NCBI GenBank assembly: GCA_018644745.1
Contig: JABGPX010000237.1
Location: 1-8,241, forward strand
From: Spirochaetales bacterium
Lineage (GTDB): Bacteria > Spirochaetota > Spirochaetia > ARS1246
Direction of reading: 5' to 3'
DNA: 8,241 nucleotides
A program made the translations under genes and the position numbers. A model generated the notes under the pieces. It was not told the origin of the DNA. It did no database searches and saw nothing but the letters and a program-made list of their open reading frames with translations. Positions within the stretch are counted from its first letter, which is position 1. The number at the start of each line of letters is the position of its first letter. Of this stretch, positions 1 to 7,688 are shown in pieces.

Positions 1-83
1 TCCTTCACCTGACGTTTATAAACTACAATTATTACGGCTATTCTACTTAAAAACGCGGTTAATATACAAGATTTTCTGTTTTT

Positions 84-120
84 GGCCATTGTGCTCACAA
101 TATAGGCGGTTTAGCATAAG
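84..120 (+). promoter_or_regulatory. Probable promoter of the URO-D pair (copy 1 of a two-block element)
   Basis: The sequence reads GGCCATTGTGCT, then 12 bases, then GGTTTAGCAT. The same two blocks at the same spacing occur at 7693-7726 before arsC, where only one of the 22 block bases differs. Read as a sigma-70-like promoter, the -35 would be TTGTGC (89-94) and the -10 TAGCAT (112-117), 17 bases apart. Transcription would then start near 124, just before the TTG start at 143. The fit in position and spacing at both sites supports a promoter. The match to the classical hexamers is only moderate, so a lineage-specific sigma factor or an activator site is also possible. Nothing else was recognised in bases 1-83. 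Confidence 0.55.
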
Positions 121-142
121 CTAATTCAGCTTAGGAAATACC

Positions 143-848
143 TTGAAAGAATCTATGACAAAGCGCGAGCGCGTTGAGGCTACTCTCAAGTTTCAGGAAA
201 CTGACCGTGTACCGTTGTACTCCACAGTCAGAGCGGAACCGGCCTGGATGCGGTTCGATACGCGCTTGGCCTCGAGTTGTTCTCCTATGTCGATGCCGAC
301 TCTCCCGGTCTCATCTCTGAGTTTCTTGAGCTGTCTACCGACCACGAAATAATGGTAATAGACGCAATCGCAGACCAGCGGCTTTCTCCCTGCGCCCTGA
401 CCTTTGGTGACATAGCCTTCAAAGGGACCCTGATGCATTCTCCCGACTGGCTTCTGCGCGAGTTTAAACCCCGCCTCGCCAGGCTCAACGCCGCGTGGCA
501 CAAGCACGGGATAACATGCCTCTTCCATTCCGACGGAGATCTCCTTCGCGTAATGCAGGATCTTATCGATACCGGGTTAGACGGGTTCAATCCCATAGAA
601 ACGGCCGCCGGGATCAGCATCGCATCAATAAGGGAACACTTCGGCCAGAAAATTTTCCTTGCCGGTGGAATCGATATCAGCACACCATGTCATTTGGAAC
701 GCCCGAGTCTGTAAGGGCGGAGTGCCGCAAGTCAATCAACGATGCGGGAAAAGGTTTCCTGATGGGCTCTACAACCGAAATCGATCCAGGTTCGAAGCTG
801 GAAAACGTGTTGGCCATGTTCGAAGTTTCCCGGGAATCACTGGGATAA
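143..848 (+). pseudogene. URO-D family protein, broken by internal deletion and frameshift
   Basis: This is the remnant of a uroporphyrinogen-decarboxylase-like protein, a TIM-barrel family that includes corrinoid:coenzyme M methyltransferases such as MtaA. The start is TTG 143 with AGGA seven bases upstream. It encodes an N-terminus (MTKRERVEATLKFQETDRVP) that parallels the next gene (MTSKERVLTTFANQEPDRVP). After about residue 29 homology stops. It resumes in another frame from about 241 (GLDAVRYALGLELFSYVDAD) and runs through FHSDGDLL and IFLAGGID to about 685. A second shift then leads into the tail (SFGTPESVRAECRKSIND, ending LENVLAMFEVSRESLG) and the stop at 846-848. All three reading frames are needed. 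Against the usual 340-360 residues about 120 codons are missing, roughly between the N-terminal strand and the first half of the barrel. The pieces contain no internal stops, so the damage looks recent. It has HSDG where its neighbour has HTCG, so it belongs to a different subgroup without the zinc cysteine. Confidence 0.85.
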
Positions 849-866
849 AGAAAAGGAAAGATACAG

Positions 867-1943
867 ATGGAAAAAATGACATCAAAAGAGAGAGTGCTCA
901 CAACGTTTGCAAACCAGGAGCCTGATCGAGTCCCGATCAATTATTCGGCAAATCCTGGGATAGACCGTCGGCTGAAGGACCATTTCGGTCTGGCGGCGAA
1001 TGACGGTGACGGGCTGATGCAGACTCTTGGTGTGGATTTTCGCAGCGTCGGCGCGCCGTATTCCGGTCCACAGCTGCACGAGGACATTCCGGAACGTGGT
1101 GTTACCGTCGACAACATGGGTATTCATCGCCGCCGGGTAGAACATGAAACCGGCGGGTATTGGGATTATTGTGACTTTCCTCTTCGTGAAGCCGATGAGG
1201 AAACGGTCGCCAATTGGCCTATGCCTTCGCCGGATAATTTTGATTATTCCGATGTTCCCGGCGAATGCGATCGATTAAAGCAATACGCCATTAACGGTTC
1301 CGGCGGATATGGGGACATCATCAACGGCAACGGGATGCTTCGCGGCATGGAGCAGACCCTGGTGGATCTTATTACCGAAGACCCCGCGGGAATGCTTCTT
1401 GCCGACCGGCGTATGGAGCTACAGATCGAGAAGACAAGGCGGATCCTTGAAGTAGCGAAAGGCAAAATTGACTTCATCTGGTTCGGGGAAGACCTTGGAA
1501 CCCAGATTGCACCGATCATCAGTATGGATATTCTGAAAAAGCAGATACGTCCGCGTTACCAAAAGTACTGCGATCTCGCAAAAGCATATGATGTGTATGT
1601 AATGATTCATACCTGCGGCTCGAGCAGTTGGGCTTATGAGGATTTTATCGAGATGGGCATCCACGTTGTTGATACACTTCAGCCCGAAGCGGCGAACATG
1701 AGCCCTGAATATCTCAAAAAACAGTTCGGAGGTCGGTTGGCCTTTCACGGCTGCATAAGCACCGCCGGACCGGTAGCGACAGGATCGGTAGAGGAAACTA
1801 TAAACTACTGCCGGCACACCTTAGATGTCATGAAACCCGGCGGCGGTTATTGCTTCTCCCCTACTCATGCGCTTCAGGATAACTCACCGACCGAAAACGT
1901 GGTCGCGATGTATCAGGTAGCGGCAGAATACGGCAGATATTAG
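867..1943 (+). CDS. URO-D family protein, methyltransferase-like (MtaA/CmuA type)
   Basis: This is an intact 358-residue soluble protein of the URO-D superfamily. It starts with the family motif MTSKERVLTTFANQEPDRVP. The signature HTCG lies at 247-251 region (His248, Cys250), followed by FHGCIS (His294, Cys296) and SPTHALQDNSPTEN near 331-344. In MtaA-type methyltransferases an HxC pair plus a later residue bind zinc and activate a thiol. Here His248 and Cys250 fit, and His334 or Cys296 could be the third ligand. It is therefore unlikely to be a true haem-pathway HemE; a methyl transfer or demethylation role is inferred. No corrinoid protein gene lies nearby and the substrate is unknown. AAGGAA (853-858) is the ribosome binding site, eight bases before ATG. 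The gene begins 18 bases after the broken URO-D gene and probably shares its promoter. Length and C-terminus (AAEYGRY) are normal for the family. Confidence 0.88.
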   Translation: MEKMTSKERVLTTFANQEPDRVPINYSANPGIDRRLKDHFGLAANDGDGLMQTLGVDFRSVGAPYSGPQLHEDIPERGVTVDNMGIHRRRVEHETGGYWDYCDFPLREADEETVANWPMPSPDNFDYSDVPGECDRLKQYAINGSGGYGDIINGNGMLRGMEQTLVDLITEDPAGMLLADRRMELQIEKTRRILEVAKGKIDFIWFGEDLGTQIAPIISMDILKKQIRPRYQKYCDLAKAYDVYVMIHTCGSSSWAYEDFIEMGIHVVDTLQPEAANMSPEYLKKQFGGRLAFHGCISTAGPVATGSVEETINYCRHTLDVMKPGGGYCFSPTHALQDNSPTENVVAMYQVAAEYGRY

Positions 1944-2035
1944 TCTGATACCAATAACAACACCGGGAGTGTTCCCACATTATTAGAATCATCCGGCTAG
2001 TGCCATGGTTCGCGGCAAATGTGACGGTCTTCATG

Positions 2036-2041
2036 TATAAT
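2036..2041 (+). promoter_or_regulatory. Possible -10 element for the aldo/keto reductase
   Basis: A perfect TATAAT lies 32 bases before the ATG at 2073 in the 129-base gap after the URO-D gene. No good -35 hexamer stands 16-18 bases upstream (CGGCAA at 17). It differs from the TAGCAT element at 112 and 7721. The gap otherwise shows only a weak AACAC-5-GTGTT hairpin at 1959-1973. Confidence 0.4.
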
Positions 2042-2072
2042 ACGCTATTTTCAATTACGGAGGATTTTTTAG

Positions 2073-2603
2073 ATGCAGCAACGTATACTTGGCAAGACCG
2101 GCCTGGCGGTTTCGATTCTCGGCGTAGGCGGATACCACATCGGCAAAGACCTCGATATTGAGTTCGGAACAACACTCGTTCGTACTGCGATTGATAAAGG
2201 GGTAAATTTCCTGGACAACGCATGGTGCTATAACAAGGGTGTGAGTGAAACGGTTATGGGCCATGCTCTTCGAGACGGTTACCGCCAACGGGTGGTCTTG
2301 ATGACAAAAAATCACGGGCGGGACGGCGTAACATTCGAGTCCCAACTCAAGGATAGCCTGAGGCGTTTGCAGACAGACTGCATCGACGTGCTGCAATTTC
2401 ACGAAATCATTACCGATGGAGACCCGGAGAAAATCTATTCCAATGGAGCTCTCGATGCAGCGGTGAAGGCCAGGAATCAAGGTAAAATCAGGTTCATTGG
2501 CGATTTCGTATAAGACCATGTCTGAAGAAGAGAAAAACGCGCTACTCGCCCGTGTCGCCACGCATGCCACGGACGGCACACTAGAGGCATATAAGCACAT
2601 CTA
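2073..2603 (+). pseudogene. Aldo/keto reductase, internally deleted and frameshifted
   Basis: This is an NAD(P)H-dependent aldo/keto reductase of the type that begins with an R-LGKTGL-V motif. The first 143 residues are well preserved (MQQRILGKTGLAVSILGVGG). They carry the catalytic tetrad: Asp48 (FLDNAW), Tyr53, Lys79 (LMTKN) and His110 (LQFHEI), and end at GKIRFIG. A typical protein continues with FTGHK and reaches about 290-330 residues. Here three unrelated residues and a TAA (2511-2513) follow. The family's C-terminal tail (MSEEEKNALLARV, ending EAYKHI) is found immediately downstream in another frame from about 2506, ending at the TAA at 2601-2603. The gene has therefore lost roughly 110-130 internal codons plus the reading frame, including the C-terminal half of the barrel with the cofactor-phosphate site. 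The ribosome binding site GGAGGA (2059-2064) is excellent, so a 146-residue fragment could be made but should be inactive. Confidence 0.85.
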
Positions 2604-2661
2604 ACCCTCACCTTTTCGCCGCGCTACTGCCATCCCCGATCGCAAGGCTCCGTCGCCATTG

Positions 2662-2676
2662 CTACGGAATCCGTAG
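2662..2676. repeat. 15-base perfect inverted repeat at the end of the membrane-protein gene
   Basis: CTACGGA and TCCGTAG flank a single A. The left arm contains the complement of the membrane gene's TAG stop. It could form a small 5-bp stem with a 5-base loop in the gap between convergent genes. No T-run follows on either strand, so a standard intrinsic terminator is not supported. Confidence 0.4.
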
Positions 2677-3105
2677 AGGATACGCGTAATATTGGGCCGG
2701 GGAAAAATCACGCAGGTTGATATAGGTATTGGCAATAAATCGTGTCAGCAGGATAATCGAATATACGCCAAAGCCGGTGCTGTAAGACATCCCGGTGACA
2801 AAAGGTACTATGAAGAACCAAAAAACGAGATTGTGCACCAAGAGTATGACCAAGGCGAAACGCGTGAGTCTTGGTTTATTTATTGCCTCAGCAGACTTTT
2901 CTTTGAGCCGCGCGAACCGCGCGGAGGAATGATACTCCAAAATCAGTCAGAACAACGCTCCCAGAATCGAAAGAGTGATCATACCGGCTTTTGAATTACC
3001 CAGGGGCGTGGAGAGCCCATAGATAACAAAGAGAAGTGTCGGTAACCCCTGCACAAGGGAGATAAGGTAATTCCAGCGGCGGGTTAAGAATTTTTCCTTA
3101 TTCAT
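2662..3105 (-). pseudogene. Small four-helix membrane protein interrupted by an in-frame TGA
   Basis: I do not recognise the family. Reading from ATG (3105-3103), with GGAG eight bases upstream, gives MNKEKFLTRRWNYLISLVQG and a first hydrophobic helix near residues 13-33. A second helix starts near 42 (GMITLSILGALF). At codon 53 (2947-2949) there is a TGA. The same frame then continues as LILEYHSS, finishing that helix, a basic loop, two more helices (about 82-104 with VILLVHNLVFWFFIVPFV, and 110-127), and ends YYAYPLRIP at TAG 2662. The intact protein would be 147 residues with four membrane spans and both ends in the cytoplasm. Continuity of frame and hydrophobicity across the stop says one gene with a single nonsense change, most simply from TGG (Trp). 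Other genes in the window use TGG for Trp and have no internal TGA, so recoding is unlikely. A sequencing error is possible. It converges on the broken aldo/keto reductase. Confidence 0.72.
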
Positions 3106-3149
3106 GTTTCGGTTCTCCATCCAAAGTCATAGTCATCGAATTATTTAGC

Positions 3150-3171
3150 TGGCACCCGGCTGTCGCTGCCA
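3150..3171 (-). repeat. Inverted repeat in the leader of the membrane-protein gene
   Basis: TGGCA (3150-3154) pairs with TGCCA (3167-3171) around a 12-base loop, 45 bases before the membrane-protein start. It lies in the 180-base gap 3106-3285, which holds no gene I can support. The stem is only five pairs; a leader structure or protein site is a guess. Confidence 0.2.
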
Positions 3172-3191
3172 ACCTGCATATGTAAGACTAT

Positions 3192-3222
3192 AGTATATTC
3201 GGCGTTGTAAACAGAGCTGCAA
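3192..3222 (-). promoter_or_regulatory. Weak candidate promoter for the membrane-protein gene
   Basis: On the minus strand TTGCAG (3222-3217) and TATACT (3197-3192) are separated by 19 bases, slightly too wide. An overlapping TTTACA/TATAGT pair is too narrow at 13. A promoter in this 180-base gap is expected, but neither choice is convincing. Confidence 0.2.
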
Positions 3223-3285
3223 AAATCCTTGCTTTGGTCACCAACCTTTCGGCTCGCAGGAGTTCCGCTGATTTGCGCCTGACAA

Positions 3286-6207
3286 TTACGGATCGCAATC
3301 AAACTTCGCTTTGATCTCTTCACGGGTTTCACGAACGGGCTCAGTTTGGTGGGCCGCGATGAGCCGGTCGATATCTTCGGTCTCTATTGCGGCCGCCGGT
3401 ATGAAGCGATCTGAATTAACATATTCACCTATACTTCGACGCAGCTGTCGGGCCGCCGGCCGTACATCCAGATCGGAGCGAAGATCCAGCGAGGTAACAA
3501 GGAGCCGGCTCTTGCCGAGTCTTGCTTCAAACAGAACACTGAGACAACGATTGCCGATGAAAGAATCTATCATACGTACGATAGGTTCGGGTCGGGACGA
3601 CATCCCAACAAGATCCAGAACCCGCGAAGGGCGCAGCACATCCCACCATTGCCAGTTGCTATGCGACTCGGTAGGGAAAGAAGCAAGGGCGGGATGCGCT
3701 GGATCGCAAAGTACTCCCATGGTTAATGATTCCTGATGCCGCTTCATGATCGGGTTCCAGAAGACAGGGGTGAAACATCCCCGCGTCGCATGGGGAATCT
3801 GTTCTTCTCTTAACTCCAAAATAACATCGGTGCCACTCTCAACGGTCTCCGCGAGTTCCTTATCCCAGGTGTGAGCCCACTTCACTGCTGTCTGCTTATT
3901 CCCGGATGCAGGAGGATAGACCCAGCAATCCCACGCATTGGCGATGTCAGTTCCTTCCAGGAAGATCTCCAGACACAGTTTCTCCGGGGCAGAAAATGAT
4001 GAGAGGTTCGCGGTAGCAGTTCCCAAGCGGGTCAAACTCCCCCTTTGAATGTCGATCATAGGGAAGACGCCTTCAACTATCTGCTCCGATGAATCGGCGC
4101 TCAGACGCCAGCGGAAAGCTGCACCCTTCAGAGCATGGGAGCCCCAGTGGGCAACATCGACATCCGCTGAAAAAATCTCGTCTGTGGTGAAACTCCGTTT
4201 GACAAGTCGGGCAAGGGGTACGATGTCACTACAGAAATTCCTGAACAGAGACGGAGTTATTACACCCTTTGACTTCCTCAATGCCGTGACAATACCGATT
4301 GTAGATGTCCCTTGGGGAGGGTGGTCGTGAAAGCCCAGCAGCTGAAAACCGGAAAGGCCCGGCGTCCGCAGAGCGGACTCGATCTCTTCCTTATATAGAA
4401 GAAGGCTCAGCTGTACTGACGCTTGCACAAAATCATCTGCCAACTCCAGGGTTCCCTTCTGATCCATTAATTGCCTGATGATGTCCAGGTTAAAAGCCTT
4501 GCACACTCCCGTGAACGTCGATGCTTCTTTGATATCCGGGTACGCCGCCCACTGGCCCACCTCATGAGTTATCACCGGATTATCAATGCCGGCGATACCG
4601 TCGCGATAGTCGCTTGCGGTTTCCGGCGGTCGTGTATTGAACCGCGATGAGTCGACCACATCGAATCCGGACCAGCGGATGCCGGTGATCGGTTCGCCGT
4701 CATTTTCCCACGTGGCGCCTCTTGGCCAGGCGCTCACGTAGAAGTCATCATCACGGCCTTCGGTGTGCGGGTGTGCCGTACAGCAGTACCAATGACGATT
4801 ATCACGCTCTCTGCAAAGCGCGACCCTTTTCATCAGCACCGCCTGCGATCGGGCGTCTCCTTCACCGCCGCTGTAGAGCAATTCGTTGCCCATCGTCAGC
4901 ATGCAGAAGGAAGGATGGTTTCCAAACGTATCCAGGATGCGCAGGGCTTCGAGCTGAAGATACTCGAGGGTTTCCGCGTCGTCCGGCTCAGCACCTGAGC
5001 AGCCGGGAAGCTCAACATTGAGGATGATCCCGAGACGATCGGCGGCGCGAAATGCCGCCGCCGGCGGACAACATGAATGAAACCGAACATGGTTGAGGCC
5101 GTGCTCCTTGTTCACTCTGAAAATATCGAGCCAGTATTCGATGTCCGTTGGAGGATAGCTGGTAATAGGATGGAGGAAATTCTCCAAAGCACCCCGCAGA
5201 AACACGGGCCTTTCATTAATAGCCATTTGGGTCCCGCGCTGGGATAGGCAGCGCATGCCGAACTCGGTCGTGTGAGAGTCCGCTCCCTGTGTAGTGTTAA
5301 TGGTTGAAAAAAGAGTGTAGAGATCGGGAGTGAACTCATCCCAAAGCAGCATCCCGGAGCCCAGTTTTATCTCATGGGTCAACAGGTTGGCTCCCGGATC
5401 GCAATCCAGATCGATGGAGGAAAGGATTTCCTCTGTCTCGGTCTGTAAGCCCTTCACAGAGAATGACAGCGACGCTGGAATTACTGATGAAAGATCGTTA
5501 GCACAGGTCAATTCCAGTTTTATCTTCTTTTGATCAACAACTGGATACACATTCAGTTCGGTGATTCGCACTTTCGGCCGGACATTCAATTCTATCATGC
5601 CGGTAATGCCGTTCCAGGCAAAGCCGCCGAAAACTGTGTGATGCCCGCCGCACTTGAGCCGCTTCTCTTCATTCAGATCCAGCACCAGATCTTCATGCTC
5701 TGATCCGTCAGACCCGGAGCCGTTGTCGGCATCTGTCTCCACGGCGAAGACCGCTGACTTCAGGTTGGAATTGTCCACCATAATCGTGAGCTGGTTTATC
5801 CCCGGCCGGGCTGCGGAGCTCAGGTCGTAGACATGAGGAGCGACGAGGCTGTCGCAAGTCCCCAGCTCTTTGCCGTTCAGCCAGGCGAAGGTCTGCCAGC
5901 AGCACCGTTCGAGGTAGAGCTCGATAACATAACCGCAGTCCTCGGCGGCGATCTCCACGCTCCGCCAGAACCACGCCGGTCCCACGTGGTCGGTAACAGG
6001 AGTCAGACCGCTAATAAGTCTCTGGGTGAAAGGCCGGCCGATACCGTTGGTTTGGGTTGTGCCCGGCAGAGTGACTTTATGCTCTTCAACGCATCCGTTC
6101 TGCCAGTTCTCGCGAAACCCGCGGCGCTGCAGGTCCAGCCTGCAGGACCAGGTTCCGGCCAAAGAGATACTACGTTTGCCGGACCGGGTGCCCCGTGTGT
6201 GTGACAT
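3286..6207 (-). CDS. Glycoside hydrolase family 2 beta-glycosidase, cytoplasmic
   Basis: This 973-residue retaining beta-glycosidase (galactosidase/glucuronidase superfamily) has the GH2 layout. A jelly-roll sugar-binding domain covers about residues 13-150 (ISLAGTW, then WFWRSVEI and WLNGKELG). An immunoglobulin-like domain covers about 200-315. The TIM barrel starts near 325 (ERPVFLRGALENFLHP, then NHVRFHSCCPP). The acid/base is Glu442 in MGNEL and the nucleophile is Glu549 in VITHEVGQW. Two further beta-rich regions follow from about 680. The VITHEVGQW, YKEEIESALRTPG and FTTDEIF motifs place it in a GH2 branch usually annotated only as 'beta-galactosidase' or 'sugar-binding domain protein'; true specificity cannot be read. 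There is no signal peptide or membrane anchor, and the Cys-Cys pairs (102-103, 379-380, 475-476) fit a reducing cytoplasm. GGAGG lies just before ATG 6207, and homology starts within 15 residues, so the start is firm. It follows the sulfatase by 31 bases and is probably co-transcribed with it. Confidence 0.9.
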   Translation of the reverse strand: MSHTRGTRSGKRSISLAGTWSCRLDLQRRGFRENWQNGCVEEHKVTLPGTTQTNGIGRPFTQRLISGLTPVTDHVGPAWFWRSVEIAAEDCGYVIELYLERCCWQTFAWLNGKELGTCDSLVAPHVYDLSSAARPGINQLTIMVDNSNLKSAVFAVETDADNGSGSDGSEHEDLVLDLNEEKRLKCGGHHTVFGGFAWNGITGMIELNVRPKVRITELNVYPVVDQKKIKLELTCANDLSSVIPASLSFSVKGLQTETEEILSSIDLDCDPGANLLTHEIKLGSGMLLWDEFTPDLYTLFSTINTTQGADSHTTEFGMRCLSQRGTQMAINERPVFLRGALENFLHPITSYPPTDIEYWLDIFRVNKEHGLNHVRFHSCCPPAAAFRAADRLGIILNVELPGCSGAEPDDAETLEYLQLEALRILDTFGNHPSFCMLTMGNELLYSGGEGDARSQAVLMKRVALCRERDNRHWYCCTAHPHTEGRDDDFYVSAWPRGATWENDGEPITGIRWSGFDVVDSSRFNTRPPETASDYRDGIAGIDNPVITHEVGQWAAYPDIKEASTFTGVCKAFNLDIIRQLMDQKGTLELADDFVQASVQLSLLLYKEEIESALRTPGLSGFQLLGFHDHPPQGTSTIGIVTALRKSKGVITPSLFRNFCSDIVPLARLVKRSFTTDEIFSADVDVAHWGSHALKGAAFRWRLSADSSEQIVEGVFPMIDIQRGSLTRLGTATANLSSFSAPEKLCLEIFLEGTDIANAWDCWVYPPASGNKQTAVKWAHTWDKELAETVESGTDVILELREEQIPHATRGCFTPVFWNPIMKRHQESLTMGVLCDPAHPALASFPTESHSNWQWWDVLRPSRVLDLVGMSSRPEPIVRMIDSFIGNRCLSVLFEARLGKSRLLVTSLDLRSDLDVRPAARQLRRSIGEYVNSDRFIPAAAIETEDIDRLIAAHQTEPVRETREEIKAKFDCDP

Positions 6208-6238
6208 GTGTCCTCCAGGTGTCGATGCTGGACGAGTA

Positions 6239-7624
6239 TTACCCCAATCCGTGTTGTCCTTCAGGCACGATTCCCTTTACTTCACGAATCCAGTTCCGCA
6301 GCAGCACCTGGTGCTCCTGAGTTCTTTCCGGAAAACGATCGACCAGGTTGTTCTTTTCAGATTCGTCTTCCCTCAGATTGTAGAGCTCATCCGATCCGTC
6401 GTCAAAGAAGCGGATATATTTATAATCGCTTTTTCTGTTTGCCGCGGATGAACGACCGCCGAGAAAATGCGGCTCATCCAGGGGGTAATGCCAGGAGAAG
6501 AGCCGTTGTGAAATCGCATCAACATCCCTATCGCCTCTCAGCAGCGGCAGTATGGATACTCCATCGGTGATGTGTTCTTTTGGAATATCATAACCGAGAA
6601 TCTCCGCGAATGTTGAATAGAAATCAAGGTTGATAGTAGGAACATCGGTTACGGTTCCCGGAGATGTCACACCAGGATAGTCCATCACGAGAGAGACCCG
6701 CAGGCCGCCCTCGTACGTCGAAGATTTGCCGTCACGCAGATGGCCGTTCACAGTTACCCGTGTTTCCCCGCCGTTATCACTCGTAAAGATAATGATGGTG
6801 TCTCTCTCAATTCCGAGATCCTTCAATGTCTCACGGATTAAACCGACACCGTCATCGATCGATTTGAGCATCGCCGCGAGAACCGGGTTTTCCTCGGGCA
6901 ATTCGGCCTTCGCAGCGTAAGAGATATTCGTCAATCTTGCCTTCCGGCTGAAATAGTCAATGTATTCCTTCTTACCTGCCAAATGGGTATGCACCGCGTA
7001 GTGGCTGAGATAGAGAAAGAAGGGCTGATCTTTGTGCTTTTTGATATATTCATTTGCCTCATGATTCATTCTGTCAACCAGGAATTCGTTTTCTCCGAGA
7101 GCTGTTGCGATGTGGGGATCGACCCTATCGTATGGGTGAAAGTAGGAGCCCCCTCCGATTCCCACCTGTTCAGAAATCAATACATCATCAAAACCATATT
7201 TCTCCGGACCATGTTTCACGCCATTCTCGTCGTAACCTGAAAGATGCCATTTGCCGATCATACCGGTTGCGTAGCCGCATTTCTTGAACATCTGCGGGAG
7301 AGTCACTAGTTCCCGATCAAGATGATAGTCGGTATCTTCAGGAAGTTCATTGTCGCTGAAGCCGCCTTCGGTCAACGGAATGAACCATTCAGCGTCCGGT
7401 CGCAGATAGTCGGTGATTCCATTTCTCGGCGGCGTCTGTCCAGTCATCAGCCCGGCCCGGGAGGGGCTGCACACCGTCGAACTTGCATAGGCTGAAGTGA
7501 ATCGGATACCCGACGCGGCAAGAGCATCAATATTCGGTGTCTCGTTCAGCCGGTTGCCGTAGCAGCCCGGTTCGCCCCATCCAAGGTCATCAGCGAGTAT
7601 GAATATTACGTTGGGCTTTCTCAT
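6239..7624 (-). CDS. S1-family sulfatase (formylglycine type)
   Basis: This 461-residue enzyme hydrolyses sulfate esters, most likely on a sulfated sugar. Metal ligands Asp12-Asp13 lie in IFILADDLGWG. The activation motif Cys52-Ser-Pro-Ser-Arg56 (VCSPSRAGLMTGQ) is the cysteine form that a formylglycine-generating enzyme converts to the catalytic aldehyde hydrate. Lys125 and His127 (GKWHL), His212, Asp283-Asn284 (FTSDNGG) and Lys300 complete the usual active site. The C-terminal subdomain (YKYIRFFDDGSDELYNLRED) is present, so the protein is full length. No signal peptide is possible: the catalytic fold begins at residue 4 and an in-frame TGA lies 15 bases before ATG 7624. GAGGA lies about nine bases upstream. 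Most sulfatases of this class in PVC bacteria and Bacteroidetes are exported, so a cytoplasmic one implies uptake of sulfated oligosaccharides and a cytoplasmic maturation enzyme encoded elsewhere. It is the first gene of the sulfatase-GH2 unit. The S1 subfamily and substrate were not determined. Confidence 0.93.
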   Translation of the reverse strand: MRKPNVIFILADDLGWGEPGCYGNRLNETPNIDALAASGIRFTSAYASSTVCSPSRAGLMTGQTPPRNGITDYLRPDAEWFIPLTEGGFSDNELPEDTDYHLDRELVTLPQMFKKCGYATGMIGKWHLSGYDENGVKHGPEKYGFDDVLISEQVGIGGGSYFHPYDRVDPHIATALGENEFLVDRMNHEANEYIKKHKDQPFFLYLSHYAVHTHLAGKKEYIDYFSRKARLTNISYAAKAELPEENPVLAAMLKSIDDGVGLIRETLKDLGIERDTIIIFTSDNGGETRVTVNGHLRDGKSSTYEGGLRVSLVMDYPGVTSPGTVTDVPTINLDFYSTFAEILGYDIPKEHITDGVSILPLLRGDRDVDAISQRLFSWHYPLDEPHFLGGRSSAANRKSDYKYIRFFDDGSDELYNLREDESEKNNLVDRFPERTQEHQVLLRNWIREVKGIVPEGQHGLG

Positions 7625-7659
7625 GTGAATATATCCTCATGCATCCGACGGATAGATCA

Positions 7660-7688
7660 AGATATCCCAAATTAGAACTTTTGCTCAA
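7660..7688 (-). promoter_or_regulatory. Candidate promoter of the sulfatase-GH2 unit
   Basis: On the minus strand TTGAGC (7688-7683) and ATATCT (7665-7660) are 17 bases apart, which would start transcription about 29 bases before the ATG at 7624. The -35 touches the palindrome at 7688-7701. The hexamers are imperfect; position is the main support. Confidence 0.3.

Noticed and set aside
84..95. Sigma-54 promoter from GG and GC dinucleotides
   Set aside because: The GG to GC spacing is 7 bases; sigma-54 sites need 10.
867..1943. HemE, true uroporphyrinogen decarboxylase of haem synthesis
   Set aside because: The HTCG and SPTH motifs fit the methyltransferase-like branch, and no other haem genes are near.
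1959..1973. AACAC/GTGTT hairpin as terminator of the URO-D gene
   Set aside because: Only five pairs and no T-run after it.
2947..2949. Selenocysteine codon or TGA-as-Trp genetic code
   Set aside because: No selenoprotein family recognised, the stop is inside a membrane helix, and neighbouring genes use TGG for Trp with no internal TGA.
2692..2994. 100-codon plus-strand frame
   Set aside because: It is antisense to the membrane-protein gene; the minus frame has clear hydrophobic helices, this one has charged, low-complexity sequence.
3220..3250. Terminator after the GH2 gene at the TTGGTGACCAA symmetry
   Set aside because: The arms leave almost no loop and the nearby T-run is not positioned directly after a stable stem.
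5708..6451. Open frames of 88 to 141 codons overlapping GH2 and sulfatase
   Set aside because: Arginine- and proline-rich shadows of strongly supported genes.
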